64,000 bases of DNA from Sepioteuthis lessoniana (Eukaryota; Mollusca; Cephalopoda; Myopsida; Loliginidae). Positions 42,708-54,560 of the stretch are shown one piece after another. The notes under the pieces are model-generated. The model made no database searches. It saw nothing but the letters and a program-made list of their open reading frames with translations, and was not told the DNA's origin. Every line of letters begins with the position of its first letter. Position 1 is the stretch's first letter. The stretch is from assembly GCA_963585895.1 (NCBI GenBank), contig OY757913.1, positions 104,095,279 through 104,159,278 on the forward strand. The letters run 5' to 3'. Made by a program: the position numbers and the translations under genes.

Positions 42708-43772
42708 TTTTTCACATCAGTTTTAGCTGATAGTTTTTCACTGGAGTTTGAGTGGCAGCAAGTCTCCTCGAGTCTCCAACACTCTTAGTAATGTGTCCGT
42801 TCCAAATAATGCAGTAGTTTGGATGGTCTCCACTCGTCTTCCAACCTCTAAGTCCTCCAGTCCCTTTAATAATCCAAAAGAACGAATCACGATTGGTAAA
42901 ATTGTTTCCTTCATATTCCATAGTTATTTTTTCAGTTCACTAGCAAGGTCGAGGTACTTAACCTTCTTTTCACTTTCTTTCTGTTTTATTCTGTGGTCAG
43001 CCGGCACAGCAAAATCGACAATTTTGCGAGTTCTCTTTTTTGTTGTTGATTATTATAATGTCTGGTTTCCTGGCCGAGAATAGGCGATCCATCTATATGT
43101 CAAAGTCCCATAGTAGTGTATGTGTCATTTTTTAGGACAGGTGCTAGGTTGTGCATATACCATTTGTTCGTATGATCAAATTTCAATTTCTTGCACATCT
43201 CCCAGTGGATCACTTTGCCCATCCAGTCGTGTCTAGTCTTATATTCCTTCGGTGCTTATGAGCTACATTCGTTTATCATTTGGTTGATTGTTTAGTATCT
43301 ATCACCACATAACCTACATTTGCTATTTTTTGCGTCTTATCTATTCTCGCTTTGATAGATTGGTTCTTATAACGTTGTTTTGTGCTGCTAATAGATTCTA
43401 TTTCTCCCTTATGGTTTCCTTTTCTTAGCCACATCCAGGTTTTCTCGTGTGAGATGTTGTTTATTAGTCGTTTAAAGTACCTATAGAGTTGTTTTTCTTC
43501 TCATTTTTTGTCCTAATTACTGTCATTCCGTTGGCCATCCTGTTGTCCGTATCGTTTCTGATGGCTGTAATCAGCTCTCCTCTGTGCTTTTCTATGTAGT
43601 CTTTGTGTCGTTGTACTGATGCGTCAATGCTGGCAAGTGTTTTTTTCTCCCTCCTTTCTAGATATATATTGTCTGTCAACGTCGTCTCTGGGGTGTAATG
43701 CCTTATGCATGGTACATTAGTTTTCTGGTTCATTCGTTCATTTGCTTAAGTTCTTCTCTGGTCCTCCCTCTT
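42708..43772 (-). pseudogene. LINE-B C-terminal third (cluster copy 6)
   Basis: Runs from the 3' UTR (CACATCAGTTTTAGCTGATA) back through the knuckle-adjacent block (CATCTCCCAGTGGATCACTT) to the region KTLASIDASVQRHKDYIEKH (43464-43733). It ends at an inverted junction near 43773. Confidence 0.8.
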
Positions 43773-43845
43773 TTGAAGTGGACGAAAAAAGAACTTAGAA
43801 AAATGGAGCAAAGAACAAGAAAACTAATGACCATGATTATTTTCA
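43773..43845 (+). pseudogene. Short inverted LINE-B piece
   Basis: The plus strand reads LKWTKKELRKMEQRTRKLMT, the same segment the minus-strand copy reaches at its end. The two overlap in element coordinates and face opposite ways. Confidence 0.7.
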
Positions 43846-44300
43846 TTATTATTCCTACTATTATTATTTAGCTGTAAATAAACTAAGCACAGATAAGACG
43901 CAATATTTTAATCTAGTAGTCGAACCTTCTGCCTTCATGAAATATTTTATAAGCGAATAAAATTCAATTATTCGAAATAATGGCATAATTATACCTTTAA
44001 CTCTACGAATTCAATCTAAATCAAATTATATTTTTGAAGCATTGGTGCTTTGCGTCTCATCAGTTATAAGTTTATATATTGATAAATAAAAGAAAAGCAA
44101 GATCAACACAATTGTTGATGTACAAGTTCCATAATTTTTTTCACAGGGAGGTACATCGTCTCAAATATCTAATATTAATCATCTGGAAACACTCATAGCT
44201 TCACGTCCCTATTCTTAAAACAATTTATTTTCTTTACAGTTATATCGTTCCAAGGGTTTCTATCAAAGATTAATAACGTTCAATTTTATATGGTTTCTCT
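43846..44300. other. No recognisable gene
   Basis: AT-rich DNA. Nothing assigned. Confidence 0.5.
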
Positions 44301-44525
44301 TGTATAGCGGCTCGTTCCACGTGACTTCCGGTATCGTGGAGGTATAAAAGACATCGTGTTTCTTAAACACGAGAGTTTTGCAAGATCTCGGTCAGTAGTA
44401 AGACCAACTTCGGATGTAACTCCCACCGCATGAGACTTATATTATTTGTTGGACTGTACCACTTCAGTTAATAAATAATTAACTCTTTATATCACTGTGA
44501 ATATCTTCCTTACTACAATACAACA
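44301..44525 (+). mobile_element. LTR-like promoter/terminator block (unconfirmed)
   Basis: TGTATAGCGGCTCG to CAATACAACA. Within it are an E-box CACGTG (44318-44323), ACTTCCGG (44324-44331), a TATA box TATAAAA (44343-44349) and AATAAATAATTAAC about 120 bp further on. The order upstream element, TATA, poly(A) signal, CA end is that of an LTR. No target duplication is visible (CTCT versus GATT). Confidence 0.45.
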
Positions 44526-44790
44526 GATTCCGAATAGATTGTTGAGATCTATTTGAAATTAAATCCCGAGTTATTAAACGCGAGGAAAAACCAATGAGTT
44601 AATCAGTATGACTGAAACTCATTGTTATCAAGGTCAATTTTCGGTACCATTGGATGGTTTCACTCAGTCGGACAAATAATGAAGTTATTGTCATCAAGAA
44701 ATAACGTCATTATGTAAATACAAATTATGGACGTATTGTCATTTATCATCTCATCAGAGAAGAACTTAGAATAACTAAGGATCCTACATA

Positions 44791-45109
44791 CCCAACCCCT
44801 CCGCTCGGGCAGGATATGACACAAGGTCAATTTTTAAAGCGGAGTTTAGCAGGTTTGAATTCAGAGTTTTCCTTCTCCTAGACTAGTTGCCTCACCGAGG
44901 CTGAAGAACCTAGTCTGCCCTACTATTTACCCATAGCTGGGGGGAGAATAATTGGATTCTATTAGTGCTATGTGAAATGGAATCAGTCTTGTCCAGGAAT
45001 TGAACTCGTGTCGCCGTGTCCATATCCTGTGACGATAACCATTACACCACGGGCACCTCCTTCGCCGTGTCCATATCCTGTGACGATAACCATTACACCA
45101 CGGGCACCT
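44791..45109 (-). mobile_element. S2 SINE with duplicated head, imperfect TSD
   Basis: Minus-strand S2 whose 5' 47 bp (TGTCCATATCCTGTGACG to CCACGGGCACCT on the plus strand) are repeated at 45063-45109. AGAATAACTAAGGATCC on the left and AGAATGACTAAGGATGCC on the right (45111 onward) act as the duplication, so both heads lie inside one insertion. A 29-bp gap removes GGGAAAGGTATG. Confidence 0.82.
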
Positions 45110-45519
45110 AAGAATGACTAAGGATGCCGACAATAAACCGAACAAAGATGTTGGCACGAAATCCGCACGAGTTATCAAGACGATTGGAAGAAAAAGTAAA
45201 GTGAGATAAAGTGAGCCAATGGGAATTGACTAATCGTAATGTTCGGGCAATATAACAATGAATGTTCGATTGAATAGAAAGGCTCATAAAACGTAAATTA
45301 ACCGAGTAAAGAGCTCTGTAGGTCAAATAGCAATGTTATTGTATGTCTAAGAAAAAATGTTGTGATAGGTTCTCGTCATTTTTAACAAGGGCATTCCTTA
45401 TCAGGAAAACCATTAAAAAGTTAAACACATGATAATTAAACAGCAAGTATTGGAAAGTAAACCCTAATTAAAATCATAAAAACAATAGATAAATAAATAA
45501 ATAGTTTAAAATTGAAATA

Positions 45520-46075
45520 CTTGGGTGAGTCAAAAGTTTTACTATATTTTAGTACGTCTGGGTTTACGGCGAGTACACCAGGTGACCGAAGCAGTTGGGG
45601 ACAAGGGAGATACTCGCTTTGGTCGGTAGTGTTGTAGTGGTTGTTGCAGTGATACGTTGTGTATTGGTTCAGTACATGGGCAATCCGGAAGCCACACCTG
45701 TGATCATGTACCCTAATCCACATAGGGAAATTAAGCTTTAGGAGTTTGAACTGGGCCATAACGTTGTAGCAGAAACCAAAAGCATTTTTACGCACAAGGA
45801 GAATGCACAGTTGATCACAGTACAATAACCAGATGGTTTAAGAAATTTCGCTTGGATTGCAAGAACCTCGATGATCAGGCAAGGTCAGGTAGGTCAAAAA
45901 CCATGGCTTCCCAAGCTGTGTTTCAATCCATAGAGCAATATCCAGCGAGTCACAAAATAAGCTTGGTATCTCAACATCCAATGTGGTTCATCACCTCGGT
46001 ACAAATATGCAGCGCTACCAAATTGTGCCGAAAGTTACCCAAATATTGCAAAACTTTTCAGACTCCAAAAAAATG
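45520..46075 (+). pseudogene. Mariner-derived element, internally deleted
   Basis: Terminal repeats TTGGGTGAGTCAAAAGTTTT (about 45520) and, inverted, GCAAAACTTTTCAGACTCCA (46048-46067). Between them lies a mariner N-terminus: STITRWFKKFRLDCKNLDDQ, ARSGRSKTMASQAVFQSIEQ and a later RKLPKYCKTFQTP. The catalytic core is missing. A non-autonomous relic. Confidence 0.8.
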
Positions 46076-46290
46076 TTTTTTTAAACTTCAATAAAGCGAG
46101 ACACGAAATAATTAAGCTGGTTTGTATAGGACTTAAGTAAAACAACGCTGTATAGATTTTGTTGTATTTAATAAAAGGAGCCGCTTTTCCTTCATCGGAG
46201 TAGCAAGGCAACTCAACACCTTCCTTTTGATTCTGCTCACAAGAAAAAATATTACATCGGAAAATTAACGTGACTGGTGTTTTGTTACCA

Positions 46291-47295
46291 ACGCGTCTGT
46301 AGCCCAGTCAGCAGGGACTGTTGAATATACCAACTGCATTTCTGCTGAGGGGTAAGAACCCCTTAACAAGTGTCCTGATATGACACTAAATAATCTGAAG
46401 GTGAGACTCTCGTAATGCTGGAGCTTTGGGGAAGTACCCTTTGATTGCCATTGCTCCCAGATCCACTCTGGCCCAGAGTGGCAGTACCTGATAGAGTCCT
46501 ATTGTTGTATATTGACCTTCGACCCGGCCAAACATGCCATTCCAAAGTGATGCACCGGAAGGAAGTGACACATTCCGATGGCAGTTAGCAGAAGAAATCG
46601 CGTAGGTGAGCTTGGCAGAAAAAAATGGGACAAGGTCAAATCCCATGGTACACTCATAGAGTGATGCACCGGAAGAGAGTGACCTGTGAACTGCATGACA
46701 GTTATTTCCGCTTGATGACGATCAAACATGCCATTCCAAAGATTGACTGGGCGATTGAACAATTATATGACTCGGTGGGGACAGGAAGTCAGTGAGTTGG
46801 AGAGCAGACGAGTTAGAGACAAGATGTGGTAGAAAGCCAGCAGAAAGCTGAGCCCCCGGGCCTCCGGTTGAGCATCAGGAGAACGAGAAAGACACACCGC
46901 TGATGGCCATAAGAGTGGGGGTCAATAAGTTGCAGTTCTGTTCGGTCTTCAGTTCCCTCTCAAACGCAAACCTTACAATAAAGTGAGAGTTATATTTTTC
47001 TCTGAGAACTGTGTCGCTCGTCTTTATTATTACGTCTTCCTTGTGTATATATGTATTTGTATTATGTGTTTGTATAGTTAATCATGGTCATGGCTATACA
47101 ACACTATCTATGAGTTAAGTAGAACTAAACTGTGTACTTTTACTCAACTGAATTGTTTGAAATAGAATTGTTTATATGTATAAAAAGGGATTTGAAATTA
47201 AATAAGAGTTGATAGGCTATAAAACCAAATCAATAATAATAGTTGATCTGGCATAAAACTATCAGAGTTGATAGGCAATAAAACCAAACCAACAT
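46291..47295 (+). repeat. S4 repeat, split by LTR-A
   Basis: Head TAGCCCAGTCAGCAGGGACT, TTTCTGCTGAGGGGTAAGAA and CCTGATAGAGTCCTAT up to 46502. It resumes at 47104 with CTATCTATGAGTTAAGTAGA, ACTCAACTGAATTGTTTG and tails ending CCAAACCAACATGCC. Confidence 0.82.
46503..47103 (+). mobile_element. Solo LTR, family LTR-A, TSD CTAT
   Basis: TGTTGTATATTGACC to GGCTATACAACA, with TGTTGTATA/TATACAACA as a 9-bp inverted repeat at the ends. CTAT flanks it (46499-46502 and 47104-47107). The unoccupied S4 sequence CCTATCTATGGG elsewhere in the window shows which CTAT was duplicated. ACCGGAAG occurs twice (46554-46561, 46668-46675) in a repeated U3 block; AATAAAGTGAGAG lies near 46978. No internal retroelement DNA. 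Confidence 0.92.
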
Positions 47296-48480
47296 GCCTG
47301 TCTTTCCTTCCTGTCACATGAATCTAGTGACAACCTTTTCGATTGATCAATTGATTGATTAACTGAATTTAAAGGCACTTCATGACGTCTAGGGATATTT
47401 TTTAACTTGAGGCGAAGAAATCTTCTTCATTAGATGTTCAATTTTACATTTTTGTCTTGTTTCCTCAACATTTTTCTTCTTTTTTATTCACGGTGCTATC
47501 AAATACGGATAATCTTTAAACTAATCTTCTTGATCCTTAGATGGAACTTTAACAGATACTACTACTCCGAGGCAAAATGGACCTGGAAACAAAGATGATA
47601 AAGATATCCAGCATCAAAGTCTCACAACTAGATATAATTTACTGTCATATCTTGGTCACTAAGGGTTTGTTGGTAACCCACCCCTCTGCGCTAATACAAC
47701 CTTTTCGAGAAACCCGAGAATATTTCGTGGCATGGTAAGTTGTGTTCTCTTTTGGTAAGGGCATTTGTTTTCAGGAAATTTAAAAAAGAAAAAAAACAAG
47801 AAAAACAGAGGCAAACATTAAAAATCACGACTTCAAAATTAAATCCCAAATATACTGTTCGAAAAAAAAAAAGATAAAAAATACTTTAAAGAACAAGAAT
47901 TATCAAATTTATTGCATTTTTGTGGGGGAGTTTCAGCTCTAAAAGTAACGAGAAAACAATTTTTTTTAGAATCTTCGACTTAAAGACGACGTATCAATCA
48001 TCGCGTGTAATTTTTTCCCTTTTCTTCTTTTAACATTTAAATTTATATTTAGGCATCCAAGTTCTTCATCGAATAAACAATTTATAGTCACAGGAGCCTC
48101 TATCTATTTATTTATTTATTATTTTTCTTTTGCATAAAACTAATATTCAAAATGAAAATTCTACCGATTCAAAAGCAGACAATTTCAATGCAAAACGCAA
48201 ACGTTTCTCAACGATTCCTAAAACCGCTGGTTTTCGGTTTTAACATATTTCCAGTGTTTCTATTTTAGAAGGCGTGAAAGATTATTCTGTGCTTTTCGTT
48301 GTTATTCTAGTAATTTCTAGAATTTAGGAGATTGACAAAATGTAATTCAGTGAGAGCACTAAATTCATTAACTTATTATTCAGTTGCAAATAAGGCTTGA
48401 AATCGGAAACTTCTCAAAGTTGTGAAAATTTAATGGTTACCCAAATACAAATCTTGCTGTAATGCTCCGATTTTCCGGGT
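47296..48480. other. No recognisable gene
   Basis: AT-rich DNA with A-runs. Nothing assigned. Confidence 0.5.
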
Positions 48481-48486
48481 TACCAT

Positions 48487-48488
<2 letters not shown>

Positions 48489-48560
<72 letters not shown>
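48489..48560. repeat. (AC)n microsatellite
   Basis: About 72 bp of uninterrupted AC, directly upstream of the (TATC)n satellite. Confidence 0.97.
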
Positions 48561-48562
<2 letters not shown>

Positions 48563-48563
<1 letters not shown>

Positions 48564-49347
48564 CTCTCTATCTATTTATCGATCGATCGATCTATCTATC
48601 TATCTATCTATTTATTGTTCTGTTCTTATCTATCTATCTATCTATCTATCTATTGATCGATCTATCTATCTATCTATCTATTTATTGGTCCGTTCTTATC
48701 TATCTATCTATCTATTGATCGATCTATCTATCTATCTATCTATTTATCGGTCTGTTCCTATCCATCTATCTATCTATCTATCTATTGATCGATCTATCTA
48801 TCTATCTATCTATTTATTGGTCTGTTCTTATCTATCTATCTATCTATCTATCTATTAATCGATCTATCTATCTATCTATCTATTTATTGGTCTGTTCTTA
48901 TCTATCTATCTATTGATCGATCTATCTATCTATCTATTGGTCTGTTCTTATCTATCTATCAATCTATCTATCTATCTGTTGATCGATCTATCGATCTATC
49001 TATCTATTTATTGGTCTGTTCTCATCTATCTATCTATCTATCTATCTATTGATCGATCTATCTATCTATCTATCTATCTATTCATTGGTCTGTTCTTATC
49101 TATCTATCTATCTATCTATTTATTGGTCTGTTCTTATCTATCTATCTATCTATCTATTTATCGATCTATCTATCTATCTATCTATCTATTTATTGGTCTG
49201 TTCTTATCTATCTATCTATCTATCTATCCATTGATCGATCTATCTATCTATCTATCTATCTATTTATTGGTCTGTTCTTATCTATCTATCTATCTATCTA
49301 TCTATTGATCGATCTATCTATCTATCTATCTATTTATTGGTCTGTTC

Positions 49348-49379
<32 letters not shown>

Positions 49380-49525
49380 TGATCGATCTATCGATCTATC
49401 TATCTATTTATTGGTCCGTTCTTATCTATCTATCTATCTATCTATCTATTGATCGATCTATCTATCTATCTATCTATCTATTTATCGGTCTGTTCCTATC
49501 CATCTATCTATCTATCTATCTATTG

Positions 49526-49567
<42 letters not shown>

Positions 49568-49685
49568 TTATTGGTCTGTTCTTATCAATCTATCTATCTA
49601 TCTATCTATTGATCTATCTATCTATCTATCTATCTATTTATTGGTCTGTCCTTATCTATCTATCTATCTATCTATCTATTGATCG

Positions 49686-49723
<38 letters not shown>

Positions 49724-49829
49724 TTATTGGTCTGTTCTTATCTATCTATGTATCTATCTATTTATCGATCTATATATCTATCTATTTATTGGTCTGTTCT
49801 TATCTATCTATCTATCTATCTTTTTATCG

Positions 49830-49863
<34 letters not shown>

Positions 49864-50005
49864 TTATTGGTCTGTTCTTATTTATCTATCTATCGATCAA
49901 TCTATCTATCTATCTATCTATCTATCTATTTATTGGTCTGTTTTTATCTATCTATCTATCTATTGATCGATCTATCGATCTATCTATCTATTTATTGGTC
50001 TGTTC

Positions 50006-50037
<32 letters not shown>

Positions 50038-50039
50038 TG

Positions 50040-50081
<42 letters not shown>

Positions 50082-50500
50082 TTATTGGTCTGTTCTTATC
50101 TATGTATCTATCTATCTATCTATTTATCGATCTATCTACCTATCTATCTATCTATTTTTTTGTCTGTTCTTATCTATCTATCTATCTATCTATCTATTGA
50201 TCGATCTATCGATCTATCTATCTATTTATTGGTCTGTTCTTATCTATCTATCTATGTATCTATCTATTTATCGATTTATCTATCTATCTATCTATTTATT
50301 GGTCTGTTCTTATCTATCTATCTATCTATTTATCGATCTATCTATCTATTTATCGATCTATCTATATATCTATCTATCTATCTATTTATCGGTCTGTTCC
50401 TATCTATCTATCTATCTATCTATTGATCGATCTATCTATACCAGTTTGTTCCTATATATCTAAACTTGTTCCTATCTATCTATCTATCTATCTATATATG
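48563..50500. repeat. (TATC)n satellite with higher-order structure
   Basis: Long (TATC)n blocks are broken at regular intervals of roughly 60-90 bp by two alternating spacers, TTATTGGTCTGTTCTTATC and TATTGATCGATC. About two dozen copies of the first spacer occur. All three plus-strand frames are open for long stretches because TATC repeats contain no stop, giving tyrosine-leucine-serine-isoleucine strings that should not be annotated as protein. Confidence 0.95.
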
Positions 50501-50639
50501 TATATATATATATATATTTGTGTGTATGAGAGAGAAAGAGAGAGAGAGAGGGGGGTAGGGGCACGCGCACGCATCGCAGAACACACATGTGTGCAACCAT
50601 CCCTTCATTTGCGCACTTGTTTTATACACCTAGAATCTT

Positions 50640-51423
50640 AGGATCGTCTGCCAACGGTGATAAAACCCATATCACTACAATGAGTGTTTTTTAATGGAAT
50701 TCTTTAAGGAGTGATCTCTGAGGTTCTTGGAACATTTTAGATTATGACTGAATAGAATTATCTGCTTTTTCTTGAAAGCAAATGTAATTAGTTCCACAAG
50801 ATGCCCCTCCACCCTTGTAGGTCAACCGGAAGTTCTGGGAGGAAAATTAATATAAAAGGATAAATTCTACCTACATACAACTTGGTTAATGGGAAAAGAA
50901 TGATATGAATTAAACTGGGAACTTACTTGACATTAGGAAGGGCCATGATACGTTCATTGATAATAACTGCCTTAAAAAAAAAACCTATAAGGGAATTATA
51001 TCATTCTTTCTCTTCACTTTAACTATATATTTCTCGTAATCCTGTCGTAATTAGTTGTATTGTGATTACATAACATGGATTATCATTACAAAGATTATTA
51101 AGCTAATAATATCACGGCCCTATAATGAAGGGACTTAAAGTACATATTCGACTTTTGGTACTGTGGGTTTTTATGAATAAAAAAAAACGTTACAGAAACA
51201 GTTAAGAAAAAAATCTAATGTTCATGGCTAGGGTGGCCTGTGGTAATACCAAGTAAGAATCTGGTTTTCAAAGTTTCGTTTTAGCAATACGTTATCAATT
51301 CATGGACTCAGACGAGTACGTTCATCAGACCTCGATGCTCTCAAAGGATTAGTGGAATGCAATCAAAAGTATTCCAGAATTCAAATATTATCTCCACAAT
51401 ATGCTTCTTGAGAAGAAGAGAAA
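50640..51423. other. No recognisable gene
   Basis: AT-rich spacer. Nothing assigned. Confidence 0.5.
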
Positions 51424-52238
51424 AGGAGAGTAGCCCAGTCGGTTGTGGCTGTAGAATGCAGAGGTGTTAGACTATCCCAACGAGTGTCCTGGATATGACA
51501 CTAAACAATCAGATAGTAAGTCTCCTGTAATGAAAGAGCTTTGGGGAATACGGAGTAGTCCTTTATTGCCATCGCTTCCAGGTCCATTCAAGCCCGGAAT
51601 GGGTACACCTGAGTCCTATTCATGAGTCAGATATAACTTTTTGAGATTTCATCATCATCATCATCAACATGTCGTGCCGCCAGCAAGGATATCCCTGACC
51701 CTCTCTCGCCACTTCTCCCTATCATTCATCGCCTCTGGTAGGTCTTCAAGGTTTCATCCTGTGTCCTCACATAGCTGCTGTATGTAAGTTCGAGCTGGTC
51801 GTCCTGCTTTTGCATATGTGGGGGTCCATAGGAGTACATCACTTATGAGCTCGCCCTTGCTTCTCCAGCTGTGTCCTGCGTGTCTGGTTCGTCTAATTTG
51901 TATAGATTTTGTGATGGGAGGCAAGTGGCCGTATAGTTGGTGCTTTGTGGGGTGTTGTCGCCAGGACTTGTTCAATATTGCTCTCAACATTCTTGTGTAA
52001 TTGCCGTCTAGTTTCTTCTCCAGCCGTTTAGTTGGCGTCTATGTAGTGCATCCATATAGCAGTATCGATACAACCGCTGCCTGGAAAAAACTGCGTTTCA
52101 TTTTATCGGTCAGGTTTGAGATAAAACTGTACTTATACTAAATTGATTTCGTTGAAATAGAATTGTTTTCAAGTATAAAATGGATTTGGCTTTAGATAAC
52201 CTACAATGGTTGATATGCCATGAAACCAAACCAGAAAA
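51424..52238 (+). repeat. S4 repeat, split by LINE-A
   Basis: Head AGTAGCCCAGTCGGTTGTGG and body to CCTGAGTCCTATTCATGAGT. After the LINE it resumes with AAAACTGTACTTATACTAAA, GGATTTGGCTTTAGATAACC and GCCATGAAACCAAACC. Confidence 0.8.
51648..52114 (-). pseudogene. LINE-A C-terminal copy with 8-bp TSD
   Basis: Minus strand encodes KMKRSFF-proximal to the end: MLRAILNKSWRQHPTKHQLY, RRTRHAGHSWRSKGELI, RPARTYIQQLCEDTG and the (ATG)n tail. TTTGAGAT is present at 51640-51647 and 52115-52122. 5' truncated. Confidence 0.87.
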
Positions 52239-54555
52239 AGTGAGGAGGCTGGGCATTTGGCATCCACATAATCTTTGAGAGAAGAATGAGGAAGATTGCG
52301 TATATATAGCGACAAGTCTTCTCTCAAGGCAGAGAAATTATCCTTTTCTGAAGTGTACCATTACAAGTGACAGAATATTTTGGCTTCCTTAGCATTTTCT
52401 AGAGAACAAAAAATATAGAAATCACTGCGTACAAGGAAAATATGATGGATGCGGTAGAAAAGACCTGCCTAGATCGAATATTTTTCTGAGTGATTCTGGT
52501 TGACTGTGGCCTTGTGTTTTCATGCACAACGTTTCTTGTATTGACGAGAGCAGGGCGTTTTTCTTAGATTTTCATACACACTGTGCAGCTTTTGAGAGTG
52601 CAATTCTACATTGTGTGTCTGATTACGGTTTAAAAACTCAAATTAAATTTAAACGCTGTGATCCCACCATATACTCTGCATAACGTTTCTTCCATAAAAA
52701 TCCGCCTTCATCAGTCTACTGCCTTTTGTGTTGTCATAAAAAAAAGCCGGTCATCTGTAAAGATATTCTTGAGAAACGGGTCGTTTTTCTGCCTTGAACG
52801 AATCCTTTTCACTATCGATATACGATCTTCCTTATTCTTCTCTCTAAGGGTACAAGGCAGCCAAACGCCAGTTTGTGCAATTTTTTTCTATATTTTTCAA
52901 GTGGCCGTAGATTCTGGATTTGTATGTGCTGAGATCAAGGTCCAATTTTCGAGTACTTTTGCATTCCACCAATAATTAAAGTACCTTGATCGAGGTCAGA
53001 TGAGCGACTTGGATTGAATTTATCTCGTAATGAAGTATCTCCAGACCGAACCTTTGAAATCCACTTTTAGACTTGGTGGTCAGTAATGACACCTTAGCTG
53101 TAAACATTAGAAAATGTCCTGTTTCTTTGGCTTTTTTTTGTGCGTCATAATCTTCCACAACTTTATATGTCAAATATCTACTTTCGATTCCTTTATTTTC
53201 GGCGTGTGAGATCATAGATTAAGTCATTTCAATATTGAAATAAGAATGATTCATGAAGTCAGCCATTAATTTGGTAATTTTCGGTTGCATTTAAAACATT
53301 AGAAGTTTTAAACCTATAATAAGAAGTTGCTTTTAAAAATTGAAATTATATTTGCCTCAAGCCACTGATTCATATGGGAATATAGTTATATCGAAAAGGA
53401 AAAAATAAAAGTTACTAACACCCAATACTTGCTAAATTGACCTCACATATCGAATATATGTCTGCCAATGCAAAACAAGCTCAAATACATAAGCCAATAA
53501 TTATGAGGGGTTTAGATTTATGATGGTTTCTACTTTGTTTGAAGATATTTGAAGACTTTAAATAAAAAGAAGTCATTAGAAAACAAAAAAACAAAACAAA
53601 AATAAAACTTACTAATCTCTTTCAGTGCCAAACTTTTCTTCACGCTTTCGATCTATAGCAATACAACTTGATTGCTGCTAGGTAAATAAAAACCCAATAT
53701 GGCGCCTCCTTAGGTCGAACGGTGTCTCAGGCCGTTCCTGTGTCGTGTCGAGATTTTGATCGGATTGAGGTCATCTAAGATCCTAGGGTGAGTTGCCATC
53801 TAGGATTTCCTTTCCATTTCTCTCCATACACTTTCTTCCCACTGATTTCTGGCGAGATATTTGATAGGGGCTCAGCTGGCCATCGCACAGATCATTATGG
53901 AATAAGAGTACTGTCTCCAAACAACGTTATTCACCGTCAACTGGATGACAGAAAACGGAAAATAAAATCACCCTGGAGTCAATGTGAATCGTTGTACGTG
54001 GTAAAAGAAGTAAAGAACGAAATATAAAAGAAATAGACAAAAGAAACAAAAAGATTCACTGGAATGAAAGCCGGATTAAATGTAAAACTATTTTAAAAAG
54101 AAGTTATTGTAATCATATCTGGGAGAAAGAGAGAGAGAGAGAGGTTTAAACGCATCACTGTTTCTGATTACCCGCGTTGATACTGAAAGTTACAATTTAT
54201 AAGTTTTAAGTAATGTCCCGTGACCTACAATAAATGACAGAACGGATGAGGTAGGGGAATACAGAAGATGCAACTGTTATTTTTTTTTTTTAGTTCATTA
54301 TAGATTAGTTCTTGTTCAAGGCAAAATGCATGGTGACAATCAAACTCGGGTAACAATGGACTTCAAATCTAGCATGCTAATTACTAAACTACGAGAGGTG
54401 ATCAAACACCTTTGGGAGGCACCTCGAAAAATATTCCCACAAATTTGGCTTATTGTCGGATCTATATAAGTTTTCGATAATTAATAACAAAGGACATGGT
54501 TTCGGTTTGAAAACATTTTTACTTGAAGTTTTTGAAACAGAATTTATTAAGAAAG
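52239..54555. other. No recognisable gene
   Basis: About 2.3 kb without an element I can name. Open frames at 52658-52975, 52976-53215 (minus) and 53788-54027 have ordinary composition but no recognised motif. This is among the least repetitive stretches of the window. Confidence 0.5.
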
Positions 54556-54560
54556 AAGAT

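Noticed and set aside
46499..46762. Antisense open frame of 87 codons, similar to one at 16801-17037
   Set aside because: Both lie in homologous LTR-A U3 DNA. Similarity follows from DNA identity, with no known domain and no sign of codon-level selection that I can judge from two copies.
48913..50641. Long open frames of tyrosine, leucine, serine and isoleucine in the (TATC)n region
   Set aside because: Present in all frames because the repeat lacks stop codons; low-complexity translation of a satellite.
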